From CALECP01 sp964389925 (GTDB lineage: Bacteria > Chloroflexota > Anaerolineae > Promineifilales > Promineifilaceae): a stretch of 64,000 bases of DNA. Numbering within the stretch: the first letter of the stretch is position 1; the number at the start of each line of letters is the position of its first letter. Where the stretch lies: assembly GCA_964389925.1 (NCBI GenBank), contig CAYMGE010000010.1, positions 31,964-95,963 on the forward strand, read 5' to 3'. Below, piece after piece: positions 33,770 to 43,300 of this stretch. The notes under the pieces are model-generated. The model was not told the origin of the DNA. It did no database searches and worked only from the letters and a program-made list of their open reading frames with translations. Position numbers and translations under genes: made by a program.

Positions 33770-34642
33770 ATGTCAAAAGAGCTTGAAATACGCAACATGA
33801 CACGCAACGAGGTTGATCAACTCGTCGCATGGGCGGCAAGTGAAGGCTGGAATCCTGGTCTGCATGATGCTGAACTATTTTGGGCGACGGATTCAGAGGC
33901 GTTTATTGCGGCCGATCTCAATGGCGAGATGATCGGAGGAGGTGCCATCACTGCTTACAATGACGAATTCGGGTTTATGGGATTCTTTATTGTTCACCCT
34001 GACTATCGAGGACAAGGCTATGGCAATGTCCTCTGGCACGCTCGTCGCCAACGCCTCCTAGATCGCCTGCATCCTGACGCTTGCATTGGTATGGATGGTG
34101 TTTTTAACATGCAGGATTATTATGCTAAAGGAGGATTCAAATTTTCCCATCGCAATATGCGTTTTCGCGCTAATATCACCCAGTCGCCAATGGTTTCACA
34201 AGAAGCCAGAGATCACGTTCAACCGCTGATTGAACTTCCATTCGACCAGCTTATCGCCTATGATCGAACCTGTTTTCCCACACCACGTGCTAATTTTTTG
34301 AGAGGCTGGATCACGCAGCCCGATGCACTCGCATTGGGTTATCACCGTCATGGAGAATTAGCCGGGTATAGTGTGGTGAGACGCTGCCAAGAGGGTTACA
34401 AGGTCGGCCCTTTGTTTGCTGACGATCTGGAAGCGGCCGAAGCCCTTTACACTCACATGGCTGAATTTGCTGTCGGCGAAGCATTATTTCTCGATGCGCC
34501 AGAGAATAACCACGCTGCTATGTCATTGGTCGCACAACATCAAATGGTTGAAGTGTTTGGTTGTGCGCGAATGTATCTGGGTCGGCCGCCTGTCGTCGCA
34601 CATGAACGTATCTTTGGCGTGACAACATTTGAGTTGGGCTAA
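33770..34642 (+). CDS. GNAT N-acetyltransferase with YitH/HolE-type C-terminal domain
   Basis: 290 residues. The first GNAT domain contains GFFIVHPDYRGQGYGNVLWHARR, the acetyl-CoA pyrophosphate loop. The second half, from about 150, has YDRTCFPTPRANFLRGWI and the GYSVVRRCQEGYKVGPLFAD strand typical of the C-terminal domain of YitH-like acetyltransferases. The substrate is unknown. Its stop shares one base with the next ATG (TAATG), so it is translationally coupled to a PuuE-like deacetylase. Confidence 0.85.
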   Translation: MSKELEIRNMTRNEVDQLVAWAASEGWNPGLHDAELFWATDSEAFIAADLNGEMIGGGAITAYNDEFGFMGFFIVHPDYRGQGYGNVLWHARRQRLLDRLHPDACIGMDGVFNMQDYYAKGGFKFSHRNMRFRANITQSPMVSQEARDHVQPLIELPFDQLIAYDRTCFPTPRANFLRGWITQPDALALGYHRHGELAGYSVVRRCQEGYKVGPLFADDLEAAEALYTHMAEFAVGEALFLDAPENNHAAMSLVAQHQMVEVFGCARMYLGRPPVVAHERIFGVTTFELG

Positions 34643-35538
34643 TGTCTGTCCGTGATTTAGTTGGGTATCGTGGTCAGCCGCCACATCCACATTGGCCAAA
34701 TAAGGCGCGAATCGCGGTTCAGTTTGTGCTAAATGTCGAAGAGGGTGCAGAACGTTCGATCCTATCTGGTGATAAACAATCCGAAAGCTACCTTCACGAA
34801 CTGCTTGGACGACCTCCACGCATGGGAGAACGTGACCTGAGCGTTGAAGGTATGTACGAATACGGGTCCCGCGCAGGTGTATGGCGCATTTTGGAACTGT
34901 TTCGTCAGCGTCATTTACCTCTCACGGCCTTTGCCGTTGGGCAGGCATTAGAACTCAATCCCGAAATTGGTCATGCACTCAGGGAGGCGGGACATGAAGT
35001 TGCTGGACACGGCTACCGCTGGATAGATTATCGCGGTATGTCTGAGGAGGAAGAACGCCATCATATTCAACTGACGATAGCGGCTATTGAGCGCATCTGT
35101 GGGGAGCGTCCTGTGGGATGGTATACAGGGCGGATCAGCCAGAATACGCGCCGTTTGTTACATGAGGTGGGTGGATTTCTCTACTTATCGGATGCCTACA
35201 ACGATGATCTCCCTTATTGGCATTTGGCATCCTCGCCGCAGTTGGTGATTCCGTATACGTTGGTCAACAATGACGTGCGTTATTTGCTGCCAAATGGGGT
35301 TTCATCGGGGGCAGATTTTTTTCAACTGCTGAAGGATGGGTTTGATTTGCTGTGGCAGGAGGGGGAGACTCGGCCGAAAATGATGAGCGTCGGTCTACAC
35401 AGTCGTATTAGCGGTCACCCAGCCCGTGCGATGGCTCTCGCACGCTTTCTCGATTATGTGCAGGCGCATGATTCGGTTTGGGTTTGTAGACGGGACGAGA
35501 TTGCTAGACATTGGATAAAGATGTATCCGTCTGAGTAA
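34642..35538 (+). CDS. Polysaccharide deacetylase family, PuuE allantoinase-like
   Basis: 298 residues with the NodB-fold pattern of cofactor-independent allantoinases: VQFVLNVEEGAERSIL, YEYGSRAGVWRILELF, AGHEVAGHGYRWIDY (metal-site His), GWYTGRIS and YLSDAYNDDLPYW. Classical polysaccharide deacetylases have a TFDD motif, which is replaced here by LNVEEG as in PuuE. It would hydrolyse allantoin or a related cyclic amide. No other purine-degradation genes are in the window. Coupled to the acetyltransferase before it. Confidence 0.82.
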   Translation: MSVRDLVGYRGQPPHPHWPNKARIAVQFVLNVEEGAERSILSGDKQSESYLHELLGRPPRMGERDLSVEGMYEYGSRAGVWRILELFRQRHLPLTAFAVGQALELNPEIGHALREAGHEVAGHGYRWIDYRGMSEEEERHHIQLTIAAIERICGERPVGWYTGRISQNTRRLLHEVGGFLYLSDAYNDDLPYWHLASSPQLVIPYTLVNNDVRYLLPNGVSSGADFFQLLKDGFDLLWQEGETRPKMMSVGLHSRISGHPARAMALARFLDYVQAHDSVWVCRRDEIARHWIKMYPSE

Positions 35539-35560
35539 ACGCTCGAATTGAGGTTTCTGT

Positions 35561-35599
35561 GGCTAGTCTCCTGATAACTCAATTTATAGGAGACTAGCC
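35561..35599. terminator. Bidirectional terminator between convergent genes
   Basis: GGCTAGTCTCCT and AGGAGACTAGCC form a 12-bp perfect stem, with an extra ATAA/TTAT inner stem. It serves the deacetylase (+) and the dihydrolipoyl dehydrogenase (-). Confidence 0.8.
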
Positions 35600-35606
35600 T
35601 CAACAA

Positions 35607-37001
35607 TCAAATGTGAATGGCTTCACCTTCAACAGCGTGCGCCGCTTCCATGATTGCTTCGCTCATCGTTGGGTGGGCATGAACGTTGCGGGCGATCTCT
35701 TCGGCCGTCAACTCATTCATCCGTGCCAGCGTCAACTCAGGCAATAACTCCGTCACATTGTGACCGATAATGTGTGCGCCCAAAATCTCACCATACTTTG
35801 CGTCGGAGATAATTTTGGCAAACCCATCTTTGTCACCTGTTCCCAGTGCTTTACCGTTGGCGATAAACGGAAACTGTCCCACGTTGATGTCGTACCCTTT
35901 CTCTTTTGCCTGTGCTTCAGTGTAGCCAAAAGAGGCAACCTGTGGCTGACAGTAGATAGCACGCGGCATCATGTCGAGGTCAAGTGGATGCACTTCGTGG
36001 CCTGCGATGTGTTCGGCCGCCAAAATCCCCATCGCGCTGGCGACATGCGCCAACATCAATTTGCCCGTCACATCCCCAATGGCATAAATGTTATCGACAT
36101 TTGTCTGCATCATGTCATTGACACCAACCATACCGCGCTCGTTTAATTCAACGCCTGCCGCCTCTAGGCCAATGTTCTCAACGTTGGGTGTGAAGCTTAC
36201 CGCGACCATCACCTTATCGACATCTTCAATGACCTTGCCATTTTTGAGCGTGACGGTAATTTTCTCGCCACTTTTGTCGATATTCTCTACGACCGTGCCA
36301 AGTTCAAGCGTCACGCCCATCTTTTTGTACTCTTTAGCGAGCAGCTTGCTGACCTCTGGCTCTTCCATTGGTAACAACCGATCTTGCATCTCGACAATCG
36401 TGACATCTGTGCCATAGTTTGCCCACATGTAGGTGAATTCAACGCCGATGACACCGCCGCCAACGATTACAGCCTTCTCTGGGTTGCTGTCGCTCAAGAT
36501 GGCGGGGATGTAACTGATGACGCGCTCCCCGTCCGTTTCGAGGCCGCGTAGTTCACGTGGTCGTGCGCCCGTTGAGATGATGATGTTTTTGGCGTTGAGG
36601 GTCTCTTCGCCACCCTTGTTGAGTGAAACTTGGACGGAATTTTTGCCAGTTAAAGTTGCCGTGCCGTCAAAGGTTGTGATTTTGTTCTTTTTCATCAAAA
36701 AGCCAACCCCTTTGACGAGGCGGTTTGATGTTTGACGACTGCGTTTGAAGGCGACACCATAATCGGCCGAAAAATTATCGTATGAAAATCCAAACTCCTT
36801 TGCACGTGTCGAAAAGATATTTGCCAGCTCTGCATTGTAAAGCAACGCCTTGCTGGGGATACAGCCGATGTTGAGACATACACCGCCCCAATACTTCTTT
36901 TCGACAATGGCCGTCTTCAAGCCTAACTGGGCAGCACGAATCGCCGCTACATAGCCACCGGGGCCTGCACCAATCACCACTACATCAAATTCTTGAGCCA
37001 T
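35607..37001 (-). CDS. lpdA: Dihydrolipoyl dehydrogenase (E3)
   Basis: 464 residues. FAD fold VVVIGAGPGGYVAAIRAAQLGL, redox disulfide in GGVCLNIGCIPSKALL, NAD fold AVIVGGGVIGVEFTYMW, and the C-terminal His-Glu pair HAHPTMSEAIMEAAH. It reoxidises lipoamide in pyruvate/2-oxoglutarate dehydrogenase or the glycine cleavage system. No E1, E2 or gcv gene is beside it, so it probably serves several complexes. Confidence 0.95.
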   Translation of the reverse strand: MAQEFDVVVIGAGPGGYVAAIRAAQLGLKTAIVEKKYWGGVCLNIGCIPSKALLYNAELANIFSTRAKEFGFSYDNFSADYGVAFKRSRQTSNRLVKGVGFLMKKNKITTFDGTATLTGKNSVQVSLNKGGEETLNAKNIIISTGARPRELRGLETDGERVISYIPAILSDSNPEKAVIVGGGVIGVEFTYMWANYGTDVTIVEMQDRLLPMEEPEVSKLLAKEYKKMGVTLELGTVVENIDKSGEKITVTLKNGKVIEDVDKVMVAVSFTPNVENIGLEAAGVELNERGMVGVNDMMQTNVDNIYAIGDVTGKLMLAHVASAMGILAAEHIAGHEVHPLDLDMMPRAIYCQPQVASFGYTEAQAKEKGYDINVGQFPFIANGKALGTGDKDGFAKIISDAKYGEILGAHIIGHNVTELLPELTLARMNELTAEEIARNVHAHPTMSEAIMEAAHAVEGEAIHI

Positions 37002-37155
37002 TTTCTACTCCATTTCAGCAAAAGGCGTGTTGTTTATTGACAGATCGCCGTTCACTAGTAATTGTTCACTGTTTTTCAACGCGCCATTGTACCGTTTCGG
37101 CCGAATTTCCCTCACCTCACACTCACCCCAATTACACAGATTTAACACCCATCGC

Positions 37156-37161
37156 TATAAT
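37156..37161 (+). promoter_or_regulatory. -10 box of the SH3-like protein gene (leaderless)
   Basis: A perfect TATAAT ending 6 nt before the ATG at 37168, with no Shine-Dalgarno. Confidence 0.6.
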
Positions 37162-37167
37162 GTTTAT

Positions 37168-38016
37168 ATGGGCTTTCCGCAATGGACAATTTTAGGGATG
37201 GGATTTTCAATACTTGGCGCATTGGTCACTGTGGCTTATTCGCTCTATGTGCAATCTCCCAACCGGCAACAATTTGCAGTTCAACTCGAACCGTACCGCA
37301 AGGATGCACGGGTACGTGCGCTCACCACCGTCGCATTTGCCTTTTTACTGTTGGCAGTTGGCTTTTATGTTGCGGGTGTCCCGTTGGGCGCAACACCGAC
37401 AACCGTAGCGCAGACAGAGGCTGTTGCGGAAGGAAATGAAGCAGTTGAAGTGTTATCCGTTGTCACGGTTGAGGGGGATGTTGTTATTTCGCTCACGCCT
37501 GAGACAGGTGCGATGAATGCACCACTTGTGAGTTCAGCCTCAGAGTGTGACGACCCACCCTGTGATTCGACCGCCATCACGCCACAGGTCGCAGAAGCGA
37601 TTGAGTCAGTACAGCCTGTCCAATCCGGTGATGCGAGCGCAACGATAGAAGAAGACCCGACTGTTCCGCCAACGCCTCCCACGCCAACGGTCATTCCAAC
37701 CGAAACTCTCACACCGACACCCACTGAAACCCCACTGCCCACAAACACCCCCACACCTACCCAAACCCCAACGCCTACCTTAACCCCAACACCAATTGAG
37801 CGGCCGACTGCCCGTGTCAACACGGGTGGCAGCACCCTTTGGGTCAAGTATACGCCCGGTGGCAACAACCTCATCTTGCTACAAGATAACGATACGGTGA
37901 TTTTGATGCCCGGCAACGCCAACCATACAGGTGTGATCTACAAAGAGATCATGACGGTTGATGGAACGATTGGCTGGGCGCAGCGCGATTATTTATCTTT
38001 TGGCGATACGCCGTAA
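37168..38016 (+). CDS. Membrane protein with Pro-Thr-rich linker and SH3-like domain
   Basis: 282 residues from MGFPQWTILGM; the -10 box 6 nt upstream decides the start over the earlier open frame. Two membrane segments (about 5-27 and 52-72) are followed by an acidic stretch and a Pro-Thr-rich linker with repeated TPTP units (about 175-220). The last 60 residues resemble a bacterial SH3-like domain (TLWVKYTPGGNNLILLQDN, IGWAQRDYL). It probably binds wall or other surface polymer. It ends 6 nt from the convergent nitroreductase gene. Confidence 0.65.
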   Translation: MGFPQWTILGMGFSILGALVTVAYSLYVQSPNRQQFAVQLEPYRKDARVRALTTVAFAFLLLAVGFYVAGVPLGATPTTVAQTEAVAEGNEAVEVLSVVTVEGDVVISLTPETGAMNAPLVSSASECDDPPCDSTAITPQVAEAIESVQPVQSGDASATIEEDPTVPPTPPTPTVIPTETLTPTPTETPLPTNTPTPTQTPTPTLTPTPIERPTARVNTGGSTLWVKYTPGGNNLILLQDNDTVILMPGNANHTGVIYKEIMTVDGTIGWAQRDYLSFGDTP

Positions 38017-38022
38017 GTTCTT

Positions 38023-38775
38023 TTAGTCAAAACAAAACCCCATATCTTCTAACGTTTTCCGCAAGTGTGGACGAGATTGATTTTGTAGCTGTTTGGCGAT
38101 AGGGGCTGTCCACGCGGCCGATGCCTTGTTTCTCGCACCATAGAATGCAGCGAGGTCTTGATCATATTGCATCATTTTCTCACGTGGATCGCTTGTGTCA
38201 TATTTCTCATGGTGAATCACAAGATCAAGCGGCAAACGCGGTTTTAAGGCAAGGCTCTTTTCTTCTTTTGGCCAACCAATACTCATTCCATAAACGATAT
38301 AGACACCACGCGGTAATCCGAGTAATTCGGCCGCTTCTTTTGGATGATTTCGCATCCCGCCAATCATAACTGCCCCTAAGCCAAACGACTCGGCCGCCGT
38401 CTGCGCCGACATCCCCACCAATGCTGCATCAATTGTCGATACCAACGTCAACTCTAGCCCTTTTTTCAATTCAACGTTGTGCATTTCACAGGCAACTTCC
38501 ACACGAGTTATATCAGCACAGAAGCCGACAAATGCCTGACACTCAACGATATGCTGCTGATTGCCAGCTAGAACAGCAAGTTGCTTGCGTGTCTCAAGAT
38601 CGCGCACAACGATCATGCTGTAAGTTTGACGATTGCTACTGGTTGGTGAACGACGAGCAGCCTGTAGAATTGCCATGAGCATGTCGTCCTCTAGTGGCTT
38701 GTCGCTAAAAGATCGAACGGAGGCATGGCTATTTTGAACTTCGGTTACAGGTGTTGAAAATTTCTCTGTTATCAT
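38023..38775 (-). CDS. NfsA-like nitroreductase family FMN protein
   Basis: 250 residues. Family features: SVRSFSDKPLEDDMLMAILQAARRSPTSSNRQTY (spread over 20-55), MSAQTAAESFGLGAVMIGGMRNHPKEAAELLGLP, and the VYGMSIGWP strand. These flavoproteins reduce nitro compounds or FMN with NAD(P)H. The physiological substrate is open. A TAACTT box 7 nt before the ATG suggests a leaderless mRNA. Confidence 0.88.
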   Translation of the reverse strand: MITEKFSTPVTEVQNSHASVRSFSDKPLEDDMLMAILQAARRSPTSSNRQTYSMIVVRDLETRKQLAVLAGNQQHIVECQAFVGFCADITRVEVACEMHNVELKKGLELTLVSTIDAALVGMSAQTAAESFGLGAVMIGGMRNHPKEAAELLGLPRGVYIVYGMSIGWPKEEKSLALKPRLPLDLVIHHEKYDTSDPREKMMQYDQDLAAFYGARNKASAAWTAPIAKQLQNQSRPHLRKTLEDMGFCFD

Positions 38776-38782
38776 GGGTGCA

Positions 38783-38788
38783 AAGTTA
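38783..38788 (-). promoter_or_regulatory. -10 box of the nitroreductase gene
   Basis: TAACTT on the minus strand, 7 nt before the ATG at 38775. The match to consensus is modest. Confidence 0.35.
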
Positions 38789-38991
38789 CGTGATTTGTGC
38801 GGGAATGCGAATGATCTTCTGGGTGTTCTTGTGCATTTTAGAGAGGCACTTTGGGCTTCAATAAGTCGCGCTAATAACGTGCATTTCTACACGATAGGAC
38901 GATAAAATCGCCTGATGACCCTATGATTTGGTCAAACACTTCAAAGTAATCAACGGCGATCGGCCGATTTCGTTCAATATCAATCAAAATT

Positions 38992-40146
38992 ATGAATAGA
39001 CGAGAATTTATCAAAATGTGCGGTGTGTTGGGGCTGAGTTTGCCTCTGGCTGGCTGCCGTCAGGCTGAACTGGACTCTAATAATGCAGGAAAGGTTGTCA
39101 TTATTGGGGCTGGAGCGGCAGGGCTGTCTGCTGGCTATCTGTTGCAGCAGCAGGGGGTTGCGTTTGAAATTTTGGAGGCAACATCCATTTATGGTGGACG
39201 CATGAAGCGCACGACCGAGTTTGCCGACTTTCCGATTCCGCTCGGCGCGGAGTGGATGCACGTCGAGCCAGACATTCTGCGAGAAATTGTCAATGATTCG
39301 TCAGTAGACATTGCCATCGAGACAACGAAGTATGATCCAGATGTCGATTTTGCGTTGTATGAAGGTGAACAGTTCTCGCTGCGGGAGATTGGTTTCACAG
39401 AGGACAGCAAGTTTATCAACGCCACTTGGTTTGACTTCTTTGAACAGTACATTGTTCCATCGGTTGAGGAGCGCATCACGTACAATACGGTGGTGGAGGC
39501 GATTGATTATTCGGCCGAAATGATCCAAATCAAAACGCAGAATGAGACGTATTCGGCCGAGCAGGTCATCATCACTGTCCCTGTCAAGCTACTTCAAAAT
39601 GGCGCGATCACTTTTACCCCCGAACTACCGTCCGACAAACAAAATGCCATCGACAACGTAACTGTGTGGGATGGGTGCAAGGCATTCATCGAGTTCACTG
39701 AAAAATTCTGGCCGGCCGCTGTCGCCTTCGAAATCACACCTGAAACGGCGGGGCAGAAGCTCTACTATGATGCTTCTTATGGTCAGGATACGACTCAGCA
39801 AGTTCTAGGCTTGTTCGCCGTTGGCACAGGAACCATTCCCTACGTCGAATTGAGCGACGACGAGCTAATCACGTACATGCTCAACGAATTGGACGCTCTG
39901 TTTGATGGTCAAGCTTCACCTAATTACGTGAAGCACATCTTCCAAAATTGGAATGCGGAACCATTTGCAAACGGCGCGTATGTCGTTGACCATGAGAATT
40001 TCCGCAGGGTGCGAACGTTAGGCAAGAACGTCGATAATCGCGTGTTCTTTGCGGGGACGGCCTATACCAACGGGGAAGACTGGAGTAGCGTGCATACGGC
40101 GGCGCGGTCAGCGAGAAGAGCGGTTGAAGAGATATTGAGCAGTTGA
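38992..40146 (+). CDS. Tat-exported lipoprotein flavin amine oxidase
   Basis: 384 residues. The N terminus NRREFIKMCGVLGLSLPLAGC combines a twin-Arg motif with a lipobox (Cys near 22), so the folded flavoprotein is probably exported and lipid-anchored. The FAD fold VVIIGAGAAGLSAGYLLQQQG and GGRMKR follow. The C-terminal FAD motif RVFFAGTAYTNGEDWSSVHTAARSARRAVEEI is complete. It resembles monoamine oxidase-type enzymes; the substrate is unknown. It is monocistronic. The 216-nt gap upstream holds one TCGGCCGA copy and no recognised promoter. Confidence 0.85.
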   Translation: MNRREFIKMCGVLGLSLPLAGCRQAELDSNNAGKVVIIGAGAAGLSAGYLLQQQGVAFEILEATSIYGGRMKRTTEFADFPIPLGAEWMHVEPDILREIVNDSSVDIAIETTKYDPDVDFALYEGEQFSLREIGFTEDSKFINATWFDFFEQYIVPSVEERITYNTVVEAIDYSAEMIQIKTQNETYSAEQVIITVPVKLLQNGAITFTPELPSDKQNAIDNVTVWDGCKAFIEFTEKFWPAAVAFEITPETAGQKLYYDASYGQDTTQQVLGLFAVGTGTIPYVELSDDELITYMLNELDALFDGQASPNYVKHIFQNWNAEPFANGAYVVDHENFRRVRTLGKNVDNRVFFAGTAYTNGEDWSSVHTAARSARRAVEEILSS

Positions 40147-40330
40147 TTGGATATTTTTCGCCAATCTATTGCCACCAACAAACCTTAATGATTTATGAGT
40201 TGGCACAAACTATGGACTCATAAAAAACTGTGCTGTGGTTTTGGTGGAACAAATTCACTTTGTCTTTCGTTATATCTAAAGCCAGACCTTTCGGGGTGGC
40301 GTGGCGGTCTTATTCTGATCGTCACGCCTG

Positions 40331-40336
40331 TATAAT
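40331..40336 (+). promoter_or_regulatory. -10 box upstream of the alpha-2-macroglobulin gene
   Basis: A perfect TATAAT 46 nt before the ATG at 40383; the -35 region is weak. Confidence 0.45.
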
Positions 40337-40382
40337 TAAAACGTTGAGTGGACTTCAGTTTGCTCATGATAATGGAGACAAA

Positions 40383-43300
40383 ATGAGAAGACCCTTATTC
40401 ATCACCCTATTTCTGTTACTGACATTTGCGCTTGTCAACTGTCGTGACCAACCAGACCTAACACCAACACCCAGCACGATCAAGCTGCCTACGCCTGATG
40501 ACAATCAAAATGGAGAAGAGACAGGAATGATTTTAGAAGTCGATCCGTATGCTTCGGCCGAATTCGACAATCAGCCACGCTTTGGAATGCGTCTAAGTTC
40601 TGGAAATCCAGAAGCTGATGCAGCCCTTGTGCCAAACCCATTTGTGCAAGGCGCGGCTCTTTCGTCAGAGGAGGTCGAACAAATTCTTGCACGCTTGCCT
40701 GAGTTACAAGCTGAGACAGGTGACCAAGTTGAACTTAATTTGCCAACTGAGTTGATCCCACCGCCGTTGACAGGTGAGACAATTGATGAGCCATTCCCTG
40801 CTCCGAGCGAACTCGCCCCACCACCTGTTGAAACGGTCAACAATGATGGCGACCTCCAAGTGATCCGCTTTGCACCAGAGGGGGACGTGACCATCGCGCC
40901 ATTCATCGCCGTCACATTTAATCAGCCGATGGTTCCAATTGCGACACAGGATCAACTTGCCGCGCTCGATGTGCCGATGGTAATGACCCCCGATCTGCCC
41001 GGTGAATGGGTTTGGTTGGGAACGCAAACGGCACGTTTTGAGTTTGACTCAGCGCAAATTGACCGTTTGCCAATGTCCACTGAGGTGACAGTTGAGATTC
41101 CAGCCGGAACCACCTCTGAAACGGGCGGCACGTTGTCAGAAGCCGTTTCATTCTCTTTCCGCACCCCCACGCCGCAAATTCAAACATTTTATCCACAAAG
41201 TGGGTCACAACCACTTGAGCCGATCTTTTTTGCTGGCTTTGACCAGCGCATTGACCCTGCGGCCGTTTTGGATGTGATTACGTTGGCGGCCGGGGGGGGC
41301 GAAGTTGCGTTGCGCTTGGCGACGGAGGCGGAGATTTCGGCCGATGAGCGCATCAGCAGCCTCGCCGCCAACCATCCCGACAATCGTTGGCTGGCATTCC
41401 GCGCCGTCGAACCATTCACGCCTGATACCTCTATCAGCATTCGCGTCGGCCCGAATATCCCATCACTGGAAGGGTCACGCACAACGGATAGGGTGTTTTC
41501 CTACTCAACGCGAACCTACCCACCTTTGAATGTGACACGCACACGTTGCGGATATGACGGCTACTGCCCGCCTTACGGTGAGGTCAGCGTCGAATTTTCC
41601 AATCCGCTCGATCCACAGCTTTTTGACGTGAATTGGGTGACGATTGAGCCAGAAATTCCCAATGCGGTTGTGGGCGTGTATGGCAGCTACATGAGCTTGC
41701 GCGGCGCGTGGCAGCCGCGCACGACGTACACGGTGCGTCTCAACGGCGAGATTCAGGACATTTTTGGTCAGACAATGGGTGAGGATTATGAGTTTGAGCA
41801 AGAGGTTGGGGCGGCCGAGCCAACCCTATTCGGCGCAAACAAATCACTCGTCACACTCGATCCCGCCGCTCCAACACCTGCAATCAGTGTCTACTCAATC
41901 AATGTACCAAATGTCGATGTGCAAGTTTATAAAGTTTCGGCTGATGACTGGGCAGGTTTTCTCGATTATCAACAAAATGCGTACCGCGAAAACCCACCTT
42001 CTCCACCCGGCGAACTCGTCTTTGGTGAGACAGTTGCGGTTGATGGTAAAGATGATAAGTTGACTGTTACCGACATTGACTTAACGGCCGCACTTGAAGG
42101 CAATCATGGACATGCGATTGTGCATGTTACACCAACGGAAGGGCTGGTTGATCGCTTCACTAATCGGTATCGGCCAATCGTCACCCATTGGGTACAAGTG
42201 ACCGATATAGGTGTCGATGCGCTTTTGAGCGAAGGTGAGATGCTCGTTTGGGCAAATCGTTTGAGCGATGGTGCGCCAGTTGCAGACGCGACGATTCAGT
42301 TTGGCGGACGGGCGGAGACGACTTCGGCCGATGGCACAATCCGCATCCCCAACTTCCCAAACGGCATCAACTATCTCACCGTCACAAATGGGGAGGATAC
42401 CGCTCTGCTACCAGCCAACGATTATGGGTATGGTGAGTGGTATATCGAGCGAAGTACCGATCAATTGCGTTGGGTTGTCTTTGATGATCGCGCTATGTAT
42501 CGACCGGGTGAAACTATCAGCGTCAAAGGCTTTGTCCGCAAAGTAGAAAGCGGTGCATTAGGCGACATCACGCTTTGGGATGGGGCCACAACGATTAACT
42601 ACACAGTTCGTGGCTCGCAGGGCAATCAGTTGGAGGCTGGAACAGTCGAACTCTCCGCACTGGGCGGCTTCGAGCTAACGGTTGATCTACCTGAAAGCGT
42701 CAATCTCGGCTATGCGGGAATCGAATTTCGTGTGGCGGGTGGCAATCACTATCACAACTTCCAAATTCAAGAGTTCCGCCGTCCAGAGTTTGAGGTGTCA
42801 GCACGCAATGAGACGCCATCGCCGCACTTTATTGGTGGTCATGCAGTGGTGGGAGTGACGGCCGAATACTTCGCTGGTGGCGCACTACCCAATGCAGAAG
42901 TTTACTGGAACGTCAGCAGCAACCCGACGACCTACTCTCCCCCAAACTGGAACGAATTCAGCTTTGGCAAATGGACACCTTGGTGGGGTTGGCACGATGA
43001 ATCTTTCTACTATGAAGAGAGTCGTGGCAGTTATGAGAGCTTTGAAGGGCGCACTGATGCCAGCGGCGACCACTATTTGCGGATCGACTTCGATGAGTTT
43101 GAGGCGAGCAAACCTTATAGTGTGAACGCTTCGGCCGAAGTGATCGACGTAAATCGTCAAGGATGGGGCGCATCGACAAGCCTACTCGTTCACCCCTCTG
43201 ATCTCTACGTCGGCTTGCGAAGCGACCGCTACTTCGTCAAAAAAGGAACCCCGCTCGACATCAAGGCCATTGTCACAGACATCGACGGCAATGCCGTTGC

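Noticed and set aside
37365..37922. 185-residue antisense frame with Gly-Val repeats
   Set aside because: It is the complement of the Pro-Thr-rich linker of the SH3-like protein; composition artefact.
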